A stretch of DNA of 64,000 bases from Spirochaetia bacterium (lineage in GTDB: Bacteria; Spirochaetota; Spirochaetia; Treponematales; Treponemataceae): positions 1 through 64,000 of the forward strand of contig CAAGIR010000142.1 in assembly GCA_900769975.1 (NCBI GenBank), read 5' to 3'. This document shows positions 43,342 to 51,948 of this stretch, piece after piece; position 1 is the stretch's first letter, and each line of letters begins with the position of its first letter. The notes beneath the pieces are model-generated. The model was not told where the DNA came from. It worked only from the letters and a program-made list of their open reading frames with translations, and ran no database searches. A program made the translations under genes and the position numbers.

Positions 43342-43370
43342 ACATTAACACTCTTTTTATTTAATGTCAA
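43342..43370 (-). promoter_or_regulatory. Promoter of the sugar ABC operon
   Basis: On the minus strand TTGACA (43365-43370), 17 bases, TAATGT (43342-43347). The -35 is perfect. The start would be around 43335, leaving a leader of about 90 bases with the operators and AGGAGG ribosome binding site. Confidence 0.85.
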
Positions 43371-43481
43371 ACATTTTTTTTAAAAAATTCTATTTTTTTT
43401 ATTTTTTTTGGCTTTTTATACATTTTAGGGTAAATTTTAGTCAGAAAATGCTTTCAAAAAAGACATTAAAGCAAAAAAAAA

Positions 43482-43501
43482 CTCCTGTTTTAGAACAGAA
43501 G
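43482..43501 (-). terminator. Terminator after the tRNA cluster
   Basis: CTTCTGTT/AACAGGAG arms with a 4-base loop, followed by a run of T on the minus strand. It ends the Lys-His-Arg tRNA transcript before the sugar operon promoter. Confidence 0.8.
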
Positions 43502-43516
43502 CTTTATTTTTTTTAT

Positions 43517-43589
43517 GCGTCTGACAGGATTCGAACCTGCCACCTACGGATTCGAAGTCCGTTGCTCTATCCAAATGAGCTACAGGCGC
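43517..43589 (-). tRNA. tRNA-Arg (anticodon TCG)
   Basis: 73 bases. Acceptor GCGCCTG pairs with CAGACGC-type 3-prime end allowing a G-T pair; the T-loop TTCGAAT and the anticodon loop CTTCGAA are clear. The anticodon TCG reads CGA and wobble partners. No CCA is encoded. Confidence 0.92.
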
Positions 43590-43619
43590 ATTCTAAAAGG
43601 TTACATTAATGCACCTTAG

Positions 43620-43692
43620 GGTGCCTAGTCGGGATCGAACCGACGACAACCAGATCCACAATCTGGCGCTCTACCGCTGAACTATAGGCACC
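43620..43692 (-). tRNA. tRNA-His (anticodon GTG)
   Basis: The anticodon loop is TTGTGGA, anticodon GTG. The acceptor is GTGCCTA/TAGGCAC with the extra G at position -1 (43692) opposite C73 (43620), the identity element of tRNA-His. T-loop GGTTCGATCC is present. No encoded CCA. Confidence 0.93.
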
Positions 43693-43723
43693 GTAATTAA
43701 CATTTTGACATTTCAAAATGCTA

Positions 43724-43796
43724 TGAGCCATGCAAGGATCGAACTTGCGACCCACAGATTAAGAGTCTGTTGCTCTACCTGCTGAGCTAATGGCCC
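43724..43796 (-). tRNA. tRNA-Lys (anticodon CTT)
   Basis: The anticodon loop is CTCTTAA, anticodon CTT. Acceptor GGGCCAT pairs with ATGGCTC with one G-T. First of the three tRNAs in transcription order; an 8-bp inverted repeat CATTTTGA/TCAAAATG (43701-43720) lies between it and tRNA-His and might guide processing. Confidence 0.93.
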
Positions 43797-43960
43797 ATAA
43801 ATCACATAAGTGACTTAATGGAAACTATTCTAAATCAAAACCCAAAAATAATCAATAGATTAAAGCATAATTTTCTAAACTTTTCTGCCAGAGTCATTTT
43901 TTTTACCAATAAATCAACAAAAAAAGATGAATTACACTTTTATTTCACCCTTTTTAACTA

Positions 43961-43966
43961 TATAAT
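43961..43966 (+). promoter_or_regulatory. -10 box of xseA, leaderless spacing
   Basis: TATAAT, 6 bases, ATG at 43973. No ribosome binding site before the gene. Confidence 0.55.
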
Positions 43967-43972
43967 AAAAAT

Positions 43973-45190
43973 ATGTATAATTCTGATAATACTTGCGAAA
44001 CAATTTTTTCTGTTTCAGAAATAACCTCCGTAATAAAAGAAGTGCTGGAAACTTCATTTTCAAATATTATAATTGAAGGAGAAATTTCCAACTGGAGGCC
44101 GAGTTCTTCTGGCCACATATATTTTACTTTAAAAGATAATAATGCTCAATTAAAAGCCGTAATATTCAGAAGTTCCGCATATAAGCTTAATTTTTCTCCA
44201 AAAGACGGTGATAAAGTTCGCTGTTACGGAAATCTAACTGTTTACGCAGCTTCGGGAAATTATCAGATCGTCATAAATAAAATGCAATTGGCTGGAACTG
44301 GAAATATTCTGCAAATGCTTGAAGAACGGAAAAGAAAGCTTGCAGCAGAAGGACTTTTTGATTCAGATAAAAAAAAACCGCTTCCATTGTTTCCCACAAC
44401 TATTGGTGTAGTAACAAGTCCCACAGGTGCCGCTATACGTGATATTTTAAATATTGCAAAACGACGAAATCCGAAAATCAATATAATTGTACTGCCTGCT
44501 TTGGTACAGGGGGATATTGCTTCACAAACAATTGTAAAAATGATAGAAATTGCAAATTTTTACAAGATGTGTGATGTTCTGATTGTTGGACGAGGCGGAG
44601 GTTCTCTGGAAGATTTGCTGCCTTTTAGCGAAGAAAATGTTGTTCGGGCAGTTGCTGCTTCAAAAATACCTGTAATAAGCGCTGTAGGGCACGAAATTGA
44701 CTGGGCAATTTGTGATTATGCAGCCGATTTCAGGGCACCGACTCCTTCTGCCGCTGCAGAAATGGCAATTCCTGTTTTATCAGATTTAAAACAAGAACTA
44801 TCAACTTACAAAGAATTCTTTTATGACACTATAAATCAGCGCATCAAAAATACAAGACTTATGATAAAATCTTTTAATCCACAATCGCTTGAAACAAAAT
44901 TCAGGTCAATACAGACACCGCTTCTTTTACGATTTGACAAAGCAAAAGAAAATCTGCATGAAAATCTGCTAAACAAGATAAAAGATTACAGAAATAAAAT
45001 CACAAATTATCTGACAGTTTTGGAAAATGCAAGTCCTCAGACAATTTTTGAACGAGGTTATTCAATGGTAAAAGATAAAAACGGCAATATTATACGCAAT
45101 AAAAATCAGGTAGCAAAAGGCGATGAAATTTTTATCACTCTTGCAAAAGGTGAAATATCAGCAATTGTGAATACAGATGGTAGCAAATAA
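43973..45190 (+). CDS. xseA: Exodeoxyribonuclease VII large subunit
   Basis: Large subunit of exonuclease VII, which degrades single-stranded DNA. The N-terminal OB fold (about 15-105) carries I-I-I-E-G-E-I-S-N-W-R-P-S-S-S-G-H-I-Y-F-T-L-K-D; the catalytic domain (about 130-330) has I-G-V-V-T-S-P-T-G-A-A-I-R-D-I, G-R-G-G-G-S-L-E-D-L and V-G-H-E-I-D-W. The coiled C-terminal half ends E-R-G-Y-S-M-V. Length 405 is normal. xseB follows after 52 bases, then mutL, forming a repair operon. Start has no ribosome binding site; -10 lies 6 bases upstream. Confidence 0.96.
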   Translation: MYNSDNTCETIFSVSEITSVIKEVLETSFSNIIIEGEISNWRPSSSGHIYFTLKDNNAQLKAVIFRSSAYKLNFSPKDGDKVRCYGNLTVYAASGNYQIVINKMQLAGTGNILQMLEERKRKLAAEGLFDSDKKKPLPLFPTTIGVVTSPTGAAIRDILNIAKRRNPKINIIVLPALVQGDIASQTIVKMIEIANFYKMCDVLIVGRGGGSLEDLLPFSEENVVRAVAASKIPVISAVGHEIDWAICDYAADFRAPTPSAAAEMAIPVLSDLKQELSTYKEFFYDTINQRIKNTRLMIKSFNPQSLETKFRSIQTPLLLRFDKAKENLHENLLNKIKDYRNKITNYLTVLENASPQTIFERGYSMVKDKNGNIIRNKNQVAKGDEIFITLAKGEISAIVNTDGSK

Positions 45191-45242
45191 AAATAAATGA
45201 AAATATATGAAAATAAACAAGAATAAATATACAGGAGCAAAT

Positions 45243-45500
45243 ATGAATAATTTTGAAGAAAATCTGAAAAAACTTGAAAAAATAACAAACGATATTAAAA
45301 AAAGCGACATTTCTTTGGAAGATGCTTTAAAAAATTTTGAAGAAGGAATTAAACTGGCAGCGGGAATGGAAAAACAACTTGATAAAATTGAAGGAAAAAT
45401 CCAGATTTTAATGAATGAACCGCAGCCACAGGACGAAAACAACAAACCTGTTTTAGATTCTTTTAACGATGACAGTGAAGTTAGCGGAACAAGAAGATGA
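45243..45500 (+). CDS. xseB: Exodeoxyribonuclease VII small subunit
   Basis: Small, helical subunit: N-F-E-E-N-L-K-K-L-E-K-I-T-N-D-I near the start and L-E-D-A-L-K-N-F-E-E-G-I-K-L in the middle are the XseB signature. The 85-residue length is typical with a short acidic tail. Start 45243 is chosen for the CAGGAG site 6 bases upstream; the ATG 36 bases earlier lacks one. Overlaps mutL by ATGA. Confidence 0.93.
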   Translation: MNNFEENLKKLEKITNDIKKSDISLEDALKNFEEGIKLAAGMEKQLDKIEGKIQILMNEPQPQDENNKPVLDSFNDDSEVSGTRR

Positions 45501-47368
45501 GCGAAAAAAATCCTGTAAAACCACTGAATGCAGAAGTTGCAAGAAAAATTGCCGCTGGCGAAGTAATTGACAGACCAAATGCAATAATCAGGGAATTAAT
45601 CGATAACAGCATAGACTCTGGTGCAAAAAGCATCACAGTTGAAATATCACAAGGTGGAATCGAAAAAATCAGAATTATTGATGATGGCTGCGGAATGACA
45701 AAAGATGATTTATTTAATTGTGCCCGTCCTCATGCAACAAGTAAAATTTCATCAGAAGTAGATTTATTAAATCTTCACACTTTGGGATTTCGTGGAGAAG
45801 CACTTTCGTCTATTGCTGCCGTATCAAGGCTTTCTATTGCAAGCGGTGGATGGAAAATGCGTGCCAGCATCACAGAAGATCATATTATAGAACCGTCATC
45901 TCCTGTAAATGGCACAATTGTACAATCTGAAGGCCTTTTTGAAAATTTTCCAGCCAGAAGACAATTTTTAAAACGACCTGCAACAGAAGCAATTATGTGC
46001 AAAAATACATTTATAGAAAAATCTCTTGCACATCCAGACATTTCTTTCAGGTTTATACAGGACGGAGAAATTAAACTTGATCTGCCTCCAAATCAAACTT
46101 TAAAAGACCGCTTTATTATGGCAAACGGATACACACAGGCTCCAGAACTCTTTTTTACCGTTACAAATTCTTCCAAAAATCATGATAAAAATAACGAAGA
46201 ATGGAGTTTTTCTGTAATAATCGGGGAACCAGCCGTAAGTAAGCCAAACAAAAAAGACATTTCAATTTTCACAAATGGCAGAAAAATTCAGGAATATTCG
46301 CTTGTCCAGGCCGTTGAATATGGATGCCAGGGATTTTTTCCAAATGGAACTTACCCTGTGGCTGGCGTTTTTATTCAAATAAGGCCAGATTTGGTAGATT
46401 TTAATATTCATCCTGCAAAAAAAGAAGCTCGTTTTTACGATATTTCAGATTTACATCATGGATTAAGCAGCACTTTAAAAGATTTTTTTAAACAGTATAC
46501 TTTTGCAAACTTTTTAGAAGATAAACCTGCCGATGAAATAAGATTTTCTGAAACAGCACAAAATAATTTTAATTTTTATCAAAGCAATTCGCAATCTAAA
46601 AACCAAAATATTGGACAAAAAAATCCTTATTCTTCCATTCATTATAAAACTTCGGAAACTGTTTCAAACGGACTTTCAGATTTTCGCTCAAAATATCTGG
46701 GAATTAAATCAAACAGTCAAAATCAAGATTATCAGAACAAAATGACGAGAACGCAGATTTCTGATATTGCACAACAAGCGTTAGACGAACAGACTGTTTC
46801 ACCGCAAAAAGAAAACACATCTCAGGTAAAATATATCGGTTCATGCCTTGGCACTTTTCTGCTTGCCGAAAAAAACAATTGCCTTTATATAATTGACCAG
46901 CATGCTGCACACGAAAGAATTTTATTTGACAAACTGATGAATTCTCAATCAGAAAATGCAACGCAAAACCTTTTGATTCCGTACAAAATCCACACCGAAT
47001 CAAAAATCCAAGATCAGCAGCTTGAAAAACTTCAACACCGTTTGAAACAGATTGGTTTTTCCATTCAAAAAGTGAGCGAAGGTTATTGGGAAGTTACTGC
47101 AATTCCAGAACGCTGGACTGGTTCCGAATATGATTTACGCCAATATCTTTTTGTAAAACACGTCGAACCAGAAGAAATTATACGTTCCATTGCCGCAATG
47201 ACTGCATGTAAAGCGGCAGTTAAAGACGGTTATGTACTTGATGATGTGACAGCAGAAAAACTTGTATGCCAGTCTTTTACACTGCCAGATCCTCACTGTC
47301 CGCATGGAAGGCCTGTTTACACAGTAATCAGTCGCGAAAAATTGTTCGAAATGGTAAAACGCACGTAG
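45497..47368 (+). CDS. mutL: DNA mismatch repair protein MutL
   Basis: GHKL ATPase of mismatch repair. N-terminal motifs are A-R-K-I-A-A-G-E-V-I-D-R-P, R-E-L-I-D-N-S-I-D-S-G-A, D-D-G-C-G-M and G-F-R-G-E-A-L-S-S-I. The C-terminal dimerisation domain has the nicking-endonuclease motif D-Q-H-A-A-H-E-R-I-L-F-D (last acidic residue Asp, not Glu as in the consensus) and metal-binding A-C-K-A-A-V-K and C-P-H-G-R-P, as expected for bacteria without MutH. A 200-residue linker (about 330-440) is Asn/Ser/Gln-rich. Length 623 is normal. No mutS in the window. The ATG overlaps the xseB stop, so it is coupled. Confidence 0.95.
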   Translation: MSEKNPVKPLNAEVARKIAAGEVIDRPNAIIRELIDNSIDSGAKSITVEISQGGIEKIRIIDDGCGMTKDDLFNCARPHATSKISSEVDLLNLHTLGFRGEALSSIAAVSRLSIASGGWKMRASITEDHIIEPSSPVNGTIVQSEGLFENFPARRQFLKRPATEAIMCKNTFIEKSLAHPDISFRFIQDGEIKLDLPPNQTLKDRFIMANGYTQAPELFFTVTNSSKNHDKNNEEWSFSVIIGEPAVSKPNKKDISIFTNGRKIQEYSLVQAVEYGCQGFFPNGTYPVAGVFIQIRPDLVDFNIHPAKKEARFYDISDLHHGLSSTLKDFFKQYTFANFLEDKPADEIRFSETAQNNFNFYQSNSQSKNQNIGQKNPYSSIHYKTSETVSNGLSDFRSKYLGIKSNSQNQDYQNKMTRTQISDIAQQALDEQTVSPQKENTSQVKYIGSCLGTFLLAEKNNCLYIIDQHAAHERILFDKLMNSQSENATQNLLIPYKIHTESKIQDQQLEKLQHRLKQIGFSIQKVSEGYWEVTAIPERWTGSEYDLRQYLFVKHVEPEEIIRSIAAMTACKAAVKDGYVLDDVTAEKLVCQSFTLPDPHCPHGRPVYTVISREKLFEMVKRT

Positions 47369-47377
47369 TTTAAATTT

Positions 47378-49354
47378 TTATTCTGCAATACTTGCATACA
47401 ATATTTCAATCAGACTTTCCACTTCTGCTTTCCTGAATTGCGGGGCATTTTTCTGCACATGCAAAAGCATTTTTAATGATTTATCGAGTTCGCCTTTCTG
47501 CAGATAAATTTTTCCCAGATTAACAAAAGAATTCCAATCCGATTCATTTTGTTCTATCAGTTTTTCATAAATATTCATAGCGTCATCTAAATCACCATTT
47601 TCAAGATAAGCATTTCCCAGATTACTTAAAATGCTTGAATCTGCAGTTTTTTGTGCCGCTTTTTCATAATGAAAAATTGCCTGACTGTAATTTTTCTTGA
47701 TAACGTAAGCGGTGCCGAGATTATTGTTTACTTCAAAACCATCTTTATCATTATCATAAACAGAATTCAAAAGATCAAGAACGTAATCAACATCACAATC
47801 ATCTTCTTCCATAAGAATTGCACTTAAATTAATTTTTGCTTTCTCATGATTTTGATTAATTTCCATAACTTCTCTGTATCTTTTTTTTGCTTCGGTCAGT
47901 TTGCCATTTTTTTCCAGAATTAAAGCATAATTATAAATAATATTTGATTTGTTTTTATCATCTTTTACAAATCCTTTTTCGTCATAAGCCTGCCATGCAT
48001 ATTGCAAAGCGTCACCTAATTTTCCTTCTTCAAGCAACACAATAGAATAATTATATTTTGCTATTGCTGATTCTGCACTTTTTGGCCGCATTTCTATTGC
48101 TTTGTTGTAACATTCTTCTGATTTTTTATTCTGATTTGTCTGAAAGTAAAGATTTCCAAGTTCTTCATAAATTACAGGATTGTCAGATGTTAATTCAAGC
48201 AATTGTTTATAATAATTTTCTGCTTCATCATAATTTTTTTGGCGCATATTCAGTCTGGCCATTTCCAGAATTGCCTTTTCATAATCTGGTTTTATTGTAA
48301 TTGCCTCTGTATATGCTTTTTCGGCATTTTCAGTTTGATTCAATTTTAAATACGTTAGTCCCAGATTATATTTACTCTGATAAAACTTATTGTCCAGCTG
48401 ACATGCTTTTTCGAAATTAATTTTTGCTTCATTATAATTGCGTTTTAAATAATAAATTTTTCCCATATCATAATAATACAAAGGATTCTCTTTATTTTTT
48501 TCCAACGCTTTTTTTAGTTCTTCAAGTGCGTCATCATATTTTTTGTTTAAACTTGCCTGTTTTGACAAAGCATAATGTGCAGTGTCGTTATTTTCATCAG
48601 TTTCAAGAATTTTTCTAGCTATTTCGGCCGCCTTGTTGATTTTTTCTGCTTTGTTTTGAGAATTTTCTGTCTCTTCTGCTTCATTCAAAAGTTTTTCTAT
48701 TTCTTCTTTTTCTTTTTTCTGATTTTCCTGCTCTTCCAGTTCTGCCTTCTTTTTCAGTTCAGCTTGTCTCTTCTGCTCCGCTTCCCTTGCTTTCTGCTCT
48801 TCCAGTTCTGCCTTCTTTTTCAGTTCGGCTTGTCTCTTCTGCTCCGCTTCACTTGCTTTCTGCTCTTCCAGTTCAGCCTTCTTTTTCAGTTCGGCTTGTC
48901 TCTTCTGCTCCGCCTCCCTAGCCTTCTGCTCTTCCAGTTCAGCCTTCTTTTTCAGTTCAGCCTGTCTCTTCTGTTCCGCCTCCCTTGCTTTCTGCTCTTC
49001 CAGTTCTGCCTTCTTTTTCAGTTCGGCCTGCCTCTTATCTTCCGCCTCCTCCGCACGCAGTTCCGCATCCCTTACCTTTTGCTCTTCCAGTTCAGCCTGC
49101 AATTTTTTTTCTTCTATATCATTTTGCGACAGAGATGACACTTCTTCATCATTTTTTGCCCGTTTTGAATTGTTTGAGATGTTTTTTTCAACATAATATT
49201 TATGTCCGTTTTCGAAATTTCCGCTTTTTTGATTATTAACATTTTCACACTGCCGAAACATCATCATTAAAATCAAAAAAATTATAAAAGCGACAATCAC
49301 CAGAATGAATAATTTCTTTTTTTTATTTTTGTCTGTGCCTTCCTTTTTATCCAT
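47378..49354 (-). CDS. Membrane-anchored coiled-coil TPR protein
   Basis: One membrane segment (about residues 14-33) follows a Lys-rich start. After it lies a charged coiled coil (about 80-235) that contains five near-identical 22-residue repeats (residues 108-209, R-Q-A-E-L-K-K-K-A-E-L-E-E-Q-K-A-R-E-A-E), and from about 250 to the end there are roughly ten tetratricopeptide repeats (for example Y-Y-D-M-G-K-I-Y-Y, Y-N-L-G-L-T-Y-L, L-G-N-L-Y-F-Q). The protein is therefore an inner-membrane protein with a long stalk and a TPR binding platform outside. No enzymatic motif. Its ATG overlaps the stop of the next TPR gene (TAATG). Partner unknown. Confidence 0.8.
   Translation of the reverse strand: MDKKEGTDKNKKKKLFILVIVAFIIFLILMMMFRQCENVNNQKSGNFENGHKYYVEKNISNNSKRAKNDEEVSSLSQNDIEEKKLQAELEEQKVRDAELRAEEAEDKRQAELKKKAELEEQKAREAEQKRQAELKKKAELEEQKAREAEQKRQAELKKKAELEEQKASEAEQKRQAELKKKAELEEQKAREAEQKRQAELKKKAELEEQENQKKEKEEIEKLLNEAEETENSQNKAEKINKAAEIARKILETDENNDTAHYALSKQASLNKKYDDALEELKKALEKNKENPLYYYDMGKIYYLKRNYNEAKINFEKACQLDNKFYQSKYNLGLTYLKLNQTENAEKAYTEAITIKPDYEKAILEMARLNMRQKNYDEAENYYKQLLELTSDNPVIYEELGNLYFQTNQNKKSEECYNKAIEMRPKSAESAIAKYNYSIVLLEEGKLGDALQYAWQAYDEKGFVKDDKNKSNIIYNYALILEKNGKLTEAKKRYREVMEINQNHEKAKINLSAILMEEDDCDVDYVLDLLNSVYDNDKDGFEVNNNLGTAYVIKKNYSQAIFHYEKAAQKTADSSILSNLGNAYLENGDLDDAMNIYEKLIEQNESDWNSFVNLGKIYLQKGELDKSLKMLLHVQKNAPQFRKAEVESLIEILYASIAE
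48728..49033 (-). repeat. 66-bp tandem repeat coding for a coiled coil
   Basis: Four full 66-bp units plus a partial fifth in the TPR gene. Each codes for 22 residues with one variant (Arg to Ser in the third). The DNA copies are almost identical, so unit number may vary between strains through slippage. Confidence 0.85.
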
Positions 49355-50661
49355 TAATCAAGCTCTCCTTCCTGTTCATATTCAAAAATTTCTTCAGCGC
49401 CCGAACTAATATTGGTAGAATCATTTTTTTGCAGCGAATTCTGTACATCTTCCAGTAATTTTTGTCTTTTTTCGTTTTCTGCTTTCATTAATTCTTCAAA
49501 TATTTCCAGGCGTTTTTGTTTTTCTTCATCTTCCTTTGCTTTTTTACGCAAATATTCTTCCTGTTCCTGACGTTTTTTCAAAAGTTTCTGTTGTTTTTCC
49601 CATTCTTCCAGTTCTTTTTGAGTCTGGATATTCAGTTTCTGCAATTCCTTTGCTTCTTCATCAGAAAGGTTTTCCCACAATCCGTCTGTTTTTTCATACA
49701 GTTCCTTATCTTTTGCAGACAAAATGTCATCTTCAATATCCTTGTTTATGTCCTGCCAGTTATTTGAATTTTCTTTTTCATTATCATCCTCTTCTTTTAC
49801 TTCCTGCTGATTATCATAATTTTCTTTATCCAGTTCTTTTTCTGCAATTTCCTGCCATGAACTGTTTTTCTTTTCACTTTCCGTTTCCTGTGACGAAGTT
49901 TTTTCCACTAATATTTCTTCCCAAGGTCTTTTAGGTTTGTCAGACTGAATTCCATCCAGATTTTTTTCCGTCACTTTCTGCCAGTTATCCGCATTTTTTT
50001 CTTCAATATCCACATCATCCAGTTCATCATCAATAATTTCCCAAACAACATCAACATTATTTTCATTTTCATCGATTGAAGGATCAATCACTTCCCACCT
50101 GGCTTTGTTTTGTTCATCTAAAAGTCTCTGTTCCTCTTTTCTGCGTTCAATTTCATTTGTAATTGCATCAATAAGCCTTTCGATTTTTTCTTTTTGCAAA
50201 GATTCAGGATTTTTTTCCAGATATTCCAGATAATCATTTTTTGCCAGAACAAGTTTATCATTCATCAAAAGAGAATTTGCTTTATTCAATAATGCATCAT
50301 AAAAATCCTTGTCATTTTTGTATGCTATGCCAAAACATTCTGCTGCTTTTTCGTATTGTTTCAACGCAAAATAAGAATTTCCTTGATTAAACGAAAGAAT
50401 TTTTATATTCGTAGGTTGAGCGTTAATTCCTCTTTCAAAAGCCTCCACCGATTTTTCATATTCACCCAGTTGATAATATCCCAAACCCAGGAAATTATAC
50501 GTATTTGCAAAAACCTGATTATTAAGGATTTCATTTTCCAAAACCTGGACAGCTTCTTTTGGCTTGTTTTCCTGAAAAAGTTTTTCTCCCTGCGATTGAC
50601 TGAAACAATATTCACCTATAAAAACAAAAAAAATCAATAAAACGGCAATTTTATTCTTCAT
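49354..50661 (-). CDS. Secreted/anchored TPR protein with W-x repeats
   Basis: The start at 50661 (M-K-N-K-I-A-V) gives a signal-type hydrophobic segment (residues 4-20) and GAGG lies about 10 bases upstream; the in-frame ATG at 50700 would add an unlikely N-terminus. TPR units fill about residues 24-165 (F-L-G-L-G-Y-Y-Q-L-G-E-Y-E-K-S-V-E-A-F-E). Residues 185-335 are acidic and disordered and carry seven W-[EQ]-x-[ILV] motifs at Trp 189, 207, 227, 247, 269, 302, 329. A charged coiled coil (about 340-405) closes the protein. No enzyme fold. Together with the next gene it forms a two-gene TPR operon that likely builds an envelope-side assembly. The function is unknown. Confidence 0.75.
   Translation of the reverse strand: MKNKIAVLLIFFVFIGEYCFSQSQGEKLFQENKPKEAVQVLENEILNNQVFANTYNFLGLGYYQLGEYEKSVEAFERGINAQPTNIKILSFNQGNSYFALKQYEKAAECFGIAYKNDKDFYDALLNKANSLLMNDKLVLAKNDYLEYLEKNPESLQKEKIERLIDAITNEIERRKEEQRLLDEQNKARWEVIDPSIDENENNVDVVWEIIDDELDDVDIEEKNADNWQKVTEKNLDGIQSDKPKRPWEEILVEKTSSQETESEKKNSSWQEIAEKELDKENYDNQQEVKEEDDNEKENSNNWQDINKDIEDDILSAKDKELYEKTDGLWENLSDEEAKELQKLNIQTQKELEEWEKQQKLLKKRQEQEEYLRKKAKEDEEKQKRLEIFEELMKAENEKRQKLLEDVQNSLQKNDSTNISSGAEEIFEYEQEGELD
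49666..50097 (-). other. Region with seven W-[EQ]-x-[ILV] motifs
   Basis: Codes for R-W-E-V-I-D, V-W-E-I-I-D, N-W-Q-K-V-T, P-W-E-E-I-L, S-W-Q-E-I-A, N-W-Q-D-I-N and L-W-E-N-L-S. Spacings between Trp are 18, 20, 20, 22, 33 and 27 residues, with acidic, low-complexity linkers. The linkers do not repeat, so this is not a simple DNA duplication. Confidence 0.7.
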
Positions 50662-50783
50662 TGTGTAAAACCTCAAAAAAATTAAAAAAAGTATTCCCAT
50701 TCAAAAAAAATTCATTTAAACATTTTTATACTTTTCTTTATTATCGAAGAAAAACATCTGTTTGTTAAACATAAAAAGTTATG

Positions 50784-50812
50784 TTGAATTTTACAAGATT
50801 TTGATATATCAT
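50784..50812 (+). promoter_or_regulatory. Leaderless promoter of the propeller-like gene
   Basis: TTGAAT (50784-50789), 17 bases, TATCAT (50807-50812), 6 bases, ATG at 50819. It excludes the upstream in-frame ATG at 50762, which would place the promoter inside the gene. Confidence 0.65.
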
Positions 50813-50818
50813 AATAAT

Positions 50819-51880
50819 ATGAAAACTGCTAAAACTATTCGAATTTTTATTCTGATTACCATATTTTTTACTATTTTATACCTTTTTTTTGCATCAAAAC
50901 CATTATCAAAAGAATATCAGTTTACCCCTGTATGGAACATAAATACTTCGTACCCTGTAGTTAAACCTTCTCAATTAAAAGAAAATCCCGTTCATTTTCA
51001 TCTTGGTCAGACTATCGGTTATTTTGATTCAGAAGGAACTATTACACATTACAAATCATTTCCTTCAAAAGTTTCCATTTCAGACTATTATTATGCTGTT
51101 TACGATTCAAATGCGAACAATACTCCGTTTTATTTTCCCGACGGTAAGCAGGCTGGTACAATTAAAGCAAGCGGATATCCTTATTTTGTTGATGATATTA
51201 TCTATGTAATGCTGCCAGGCGGTGCCTCTTTTGCAAAATGTGATGATGAAGGCAATGTTATCTGGCAATATGAAGGCGTTATCCCCATTACTGCTTTTTC
51301 TGCAAAAAAAGATTTTACTGCCATAGGACTTTCTGACGGCACAATTAAAGTTTTTGAAAATAATTCAGGAACAAATATAATTAATTTTGCACCTGGTGGC
51401 AGTGATTATCCAGTTATTTTGGGATTAGACATTTCTGAAAACGGAGAATACATTGCTTCCATATCGGGTCATAATCAGCAGCGTTTTGTTTTGTCACATA
51501 AAGAAGGTTCTCAGCAGAAAATTATTTACCACACTTTTTTGCCAGTAGATTCTCCTTATCGTACTTTAATCCATTTTTGCGATTCAAAAAAACGTGTTTA
51601 TTATAATTATGATGATAAACTTGGCATTTACGATTTAAAATCAAATACAAATTCTGTTGTTCAACTCAAAAATAAAGTTATTTCTATAGAAGAAAGTAAT
51701 GATTTTATTTTCCTTTTATCAAAAAAACAGAAAGAATACACTGTTTCACTTATCGAAAATACAAATACTCTGGGTGGCAGTTTTTCTTTTGAAGCAGATA
51801 CAGCATTTATTCATTCTGTTAATAATGATTTATACATTGGAAAAGATAATACCATTTCACGATTGTCAATTACAAAATGA
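50819..51880 (+). CDS. Membrane-anchored beta-propeller-like protein
   Basis: One membrane segment (about residues 8-25) leads into about 325 residues outside the membrane. They contain WD40/PQQ-like blades: V-I-W-Q-Y-E-G, T-A-I-G-L-S-D-G-T-I-K-V-F-E, L-D-I-S-E-N-G-E-Y-I-A-S-I-S-G and K-L-G-I-Y-D-L-K. No catalytic residues. I do not recognise a named family beyond that. It precedes the M23-like gene by 68 bases on the same strand. Start is 50819, set by the leaderless promoter. Confidence 0.72.
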   Translation: MKTAKTIRIFILITIFFTILYLFFASKPLSKEYQFTPVWNINTSYPVVKPSQLKENPVHFHLGQTIGYFDSEGTITHYKSFPSKVSISDYYYAVYDSNANNTPFYFPDGKQAGTIKASGYPYFVDDIIYVMLPGGASFAKCDDEGNVIWQYEGVIPITAFSAKKDFTAIGLSDGTIKVFENNSGTNIINFAPGGSDYPVILGLDISENGEYIASISGHNQQRFVLSHKEGSQQKIIYHTFLPVDSPYRTLIHFCDSKKRVYYNYDDKLGIYDLKSNTNSVVQLKNKVISIEESNDFIFLLSKKQKEYTVSLIENTNTLGGSFSFEADTAFIHSVNNDLYIGKDNTISRLSITK

Positions 51881-51948
51881 TTTTCAAACTATAAAATGTA
51901 AATCAAAAAAGATACTTTTACGACTTTAGTTAAAAAAGGATGTCAAAT

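Noticed and set aside
43364..43609. 81-codon plus-strand open frame
   Set aside because: It runs through the promoter of the sugar operon and the tRNA-Arg gene.
48728..49033. Tandem repeat as a CRISPR or origin iteron
   Set aside because: It is in frame within a coding gene with 22-residue periodicity and protein-level sense.
48575..49138. 187-codon open frame on the plus strand, Phe/Leu-rich
   Set aside because: It is antisense to the 66-bp coiled-coil repeats; its repeated F-Q-F-C-L-L pattern is just the complement of Glu/Lys/Ala codons and there is no ribosome binding site.
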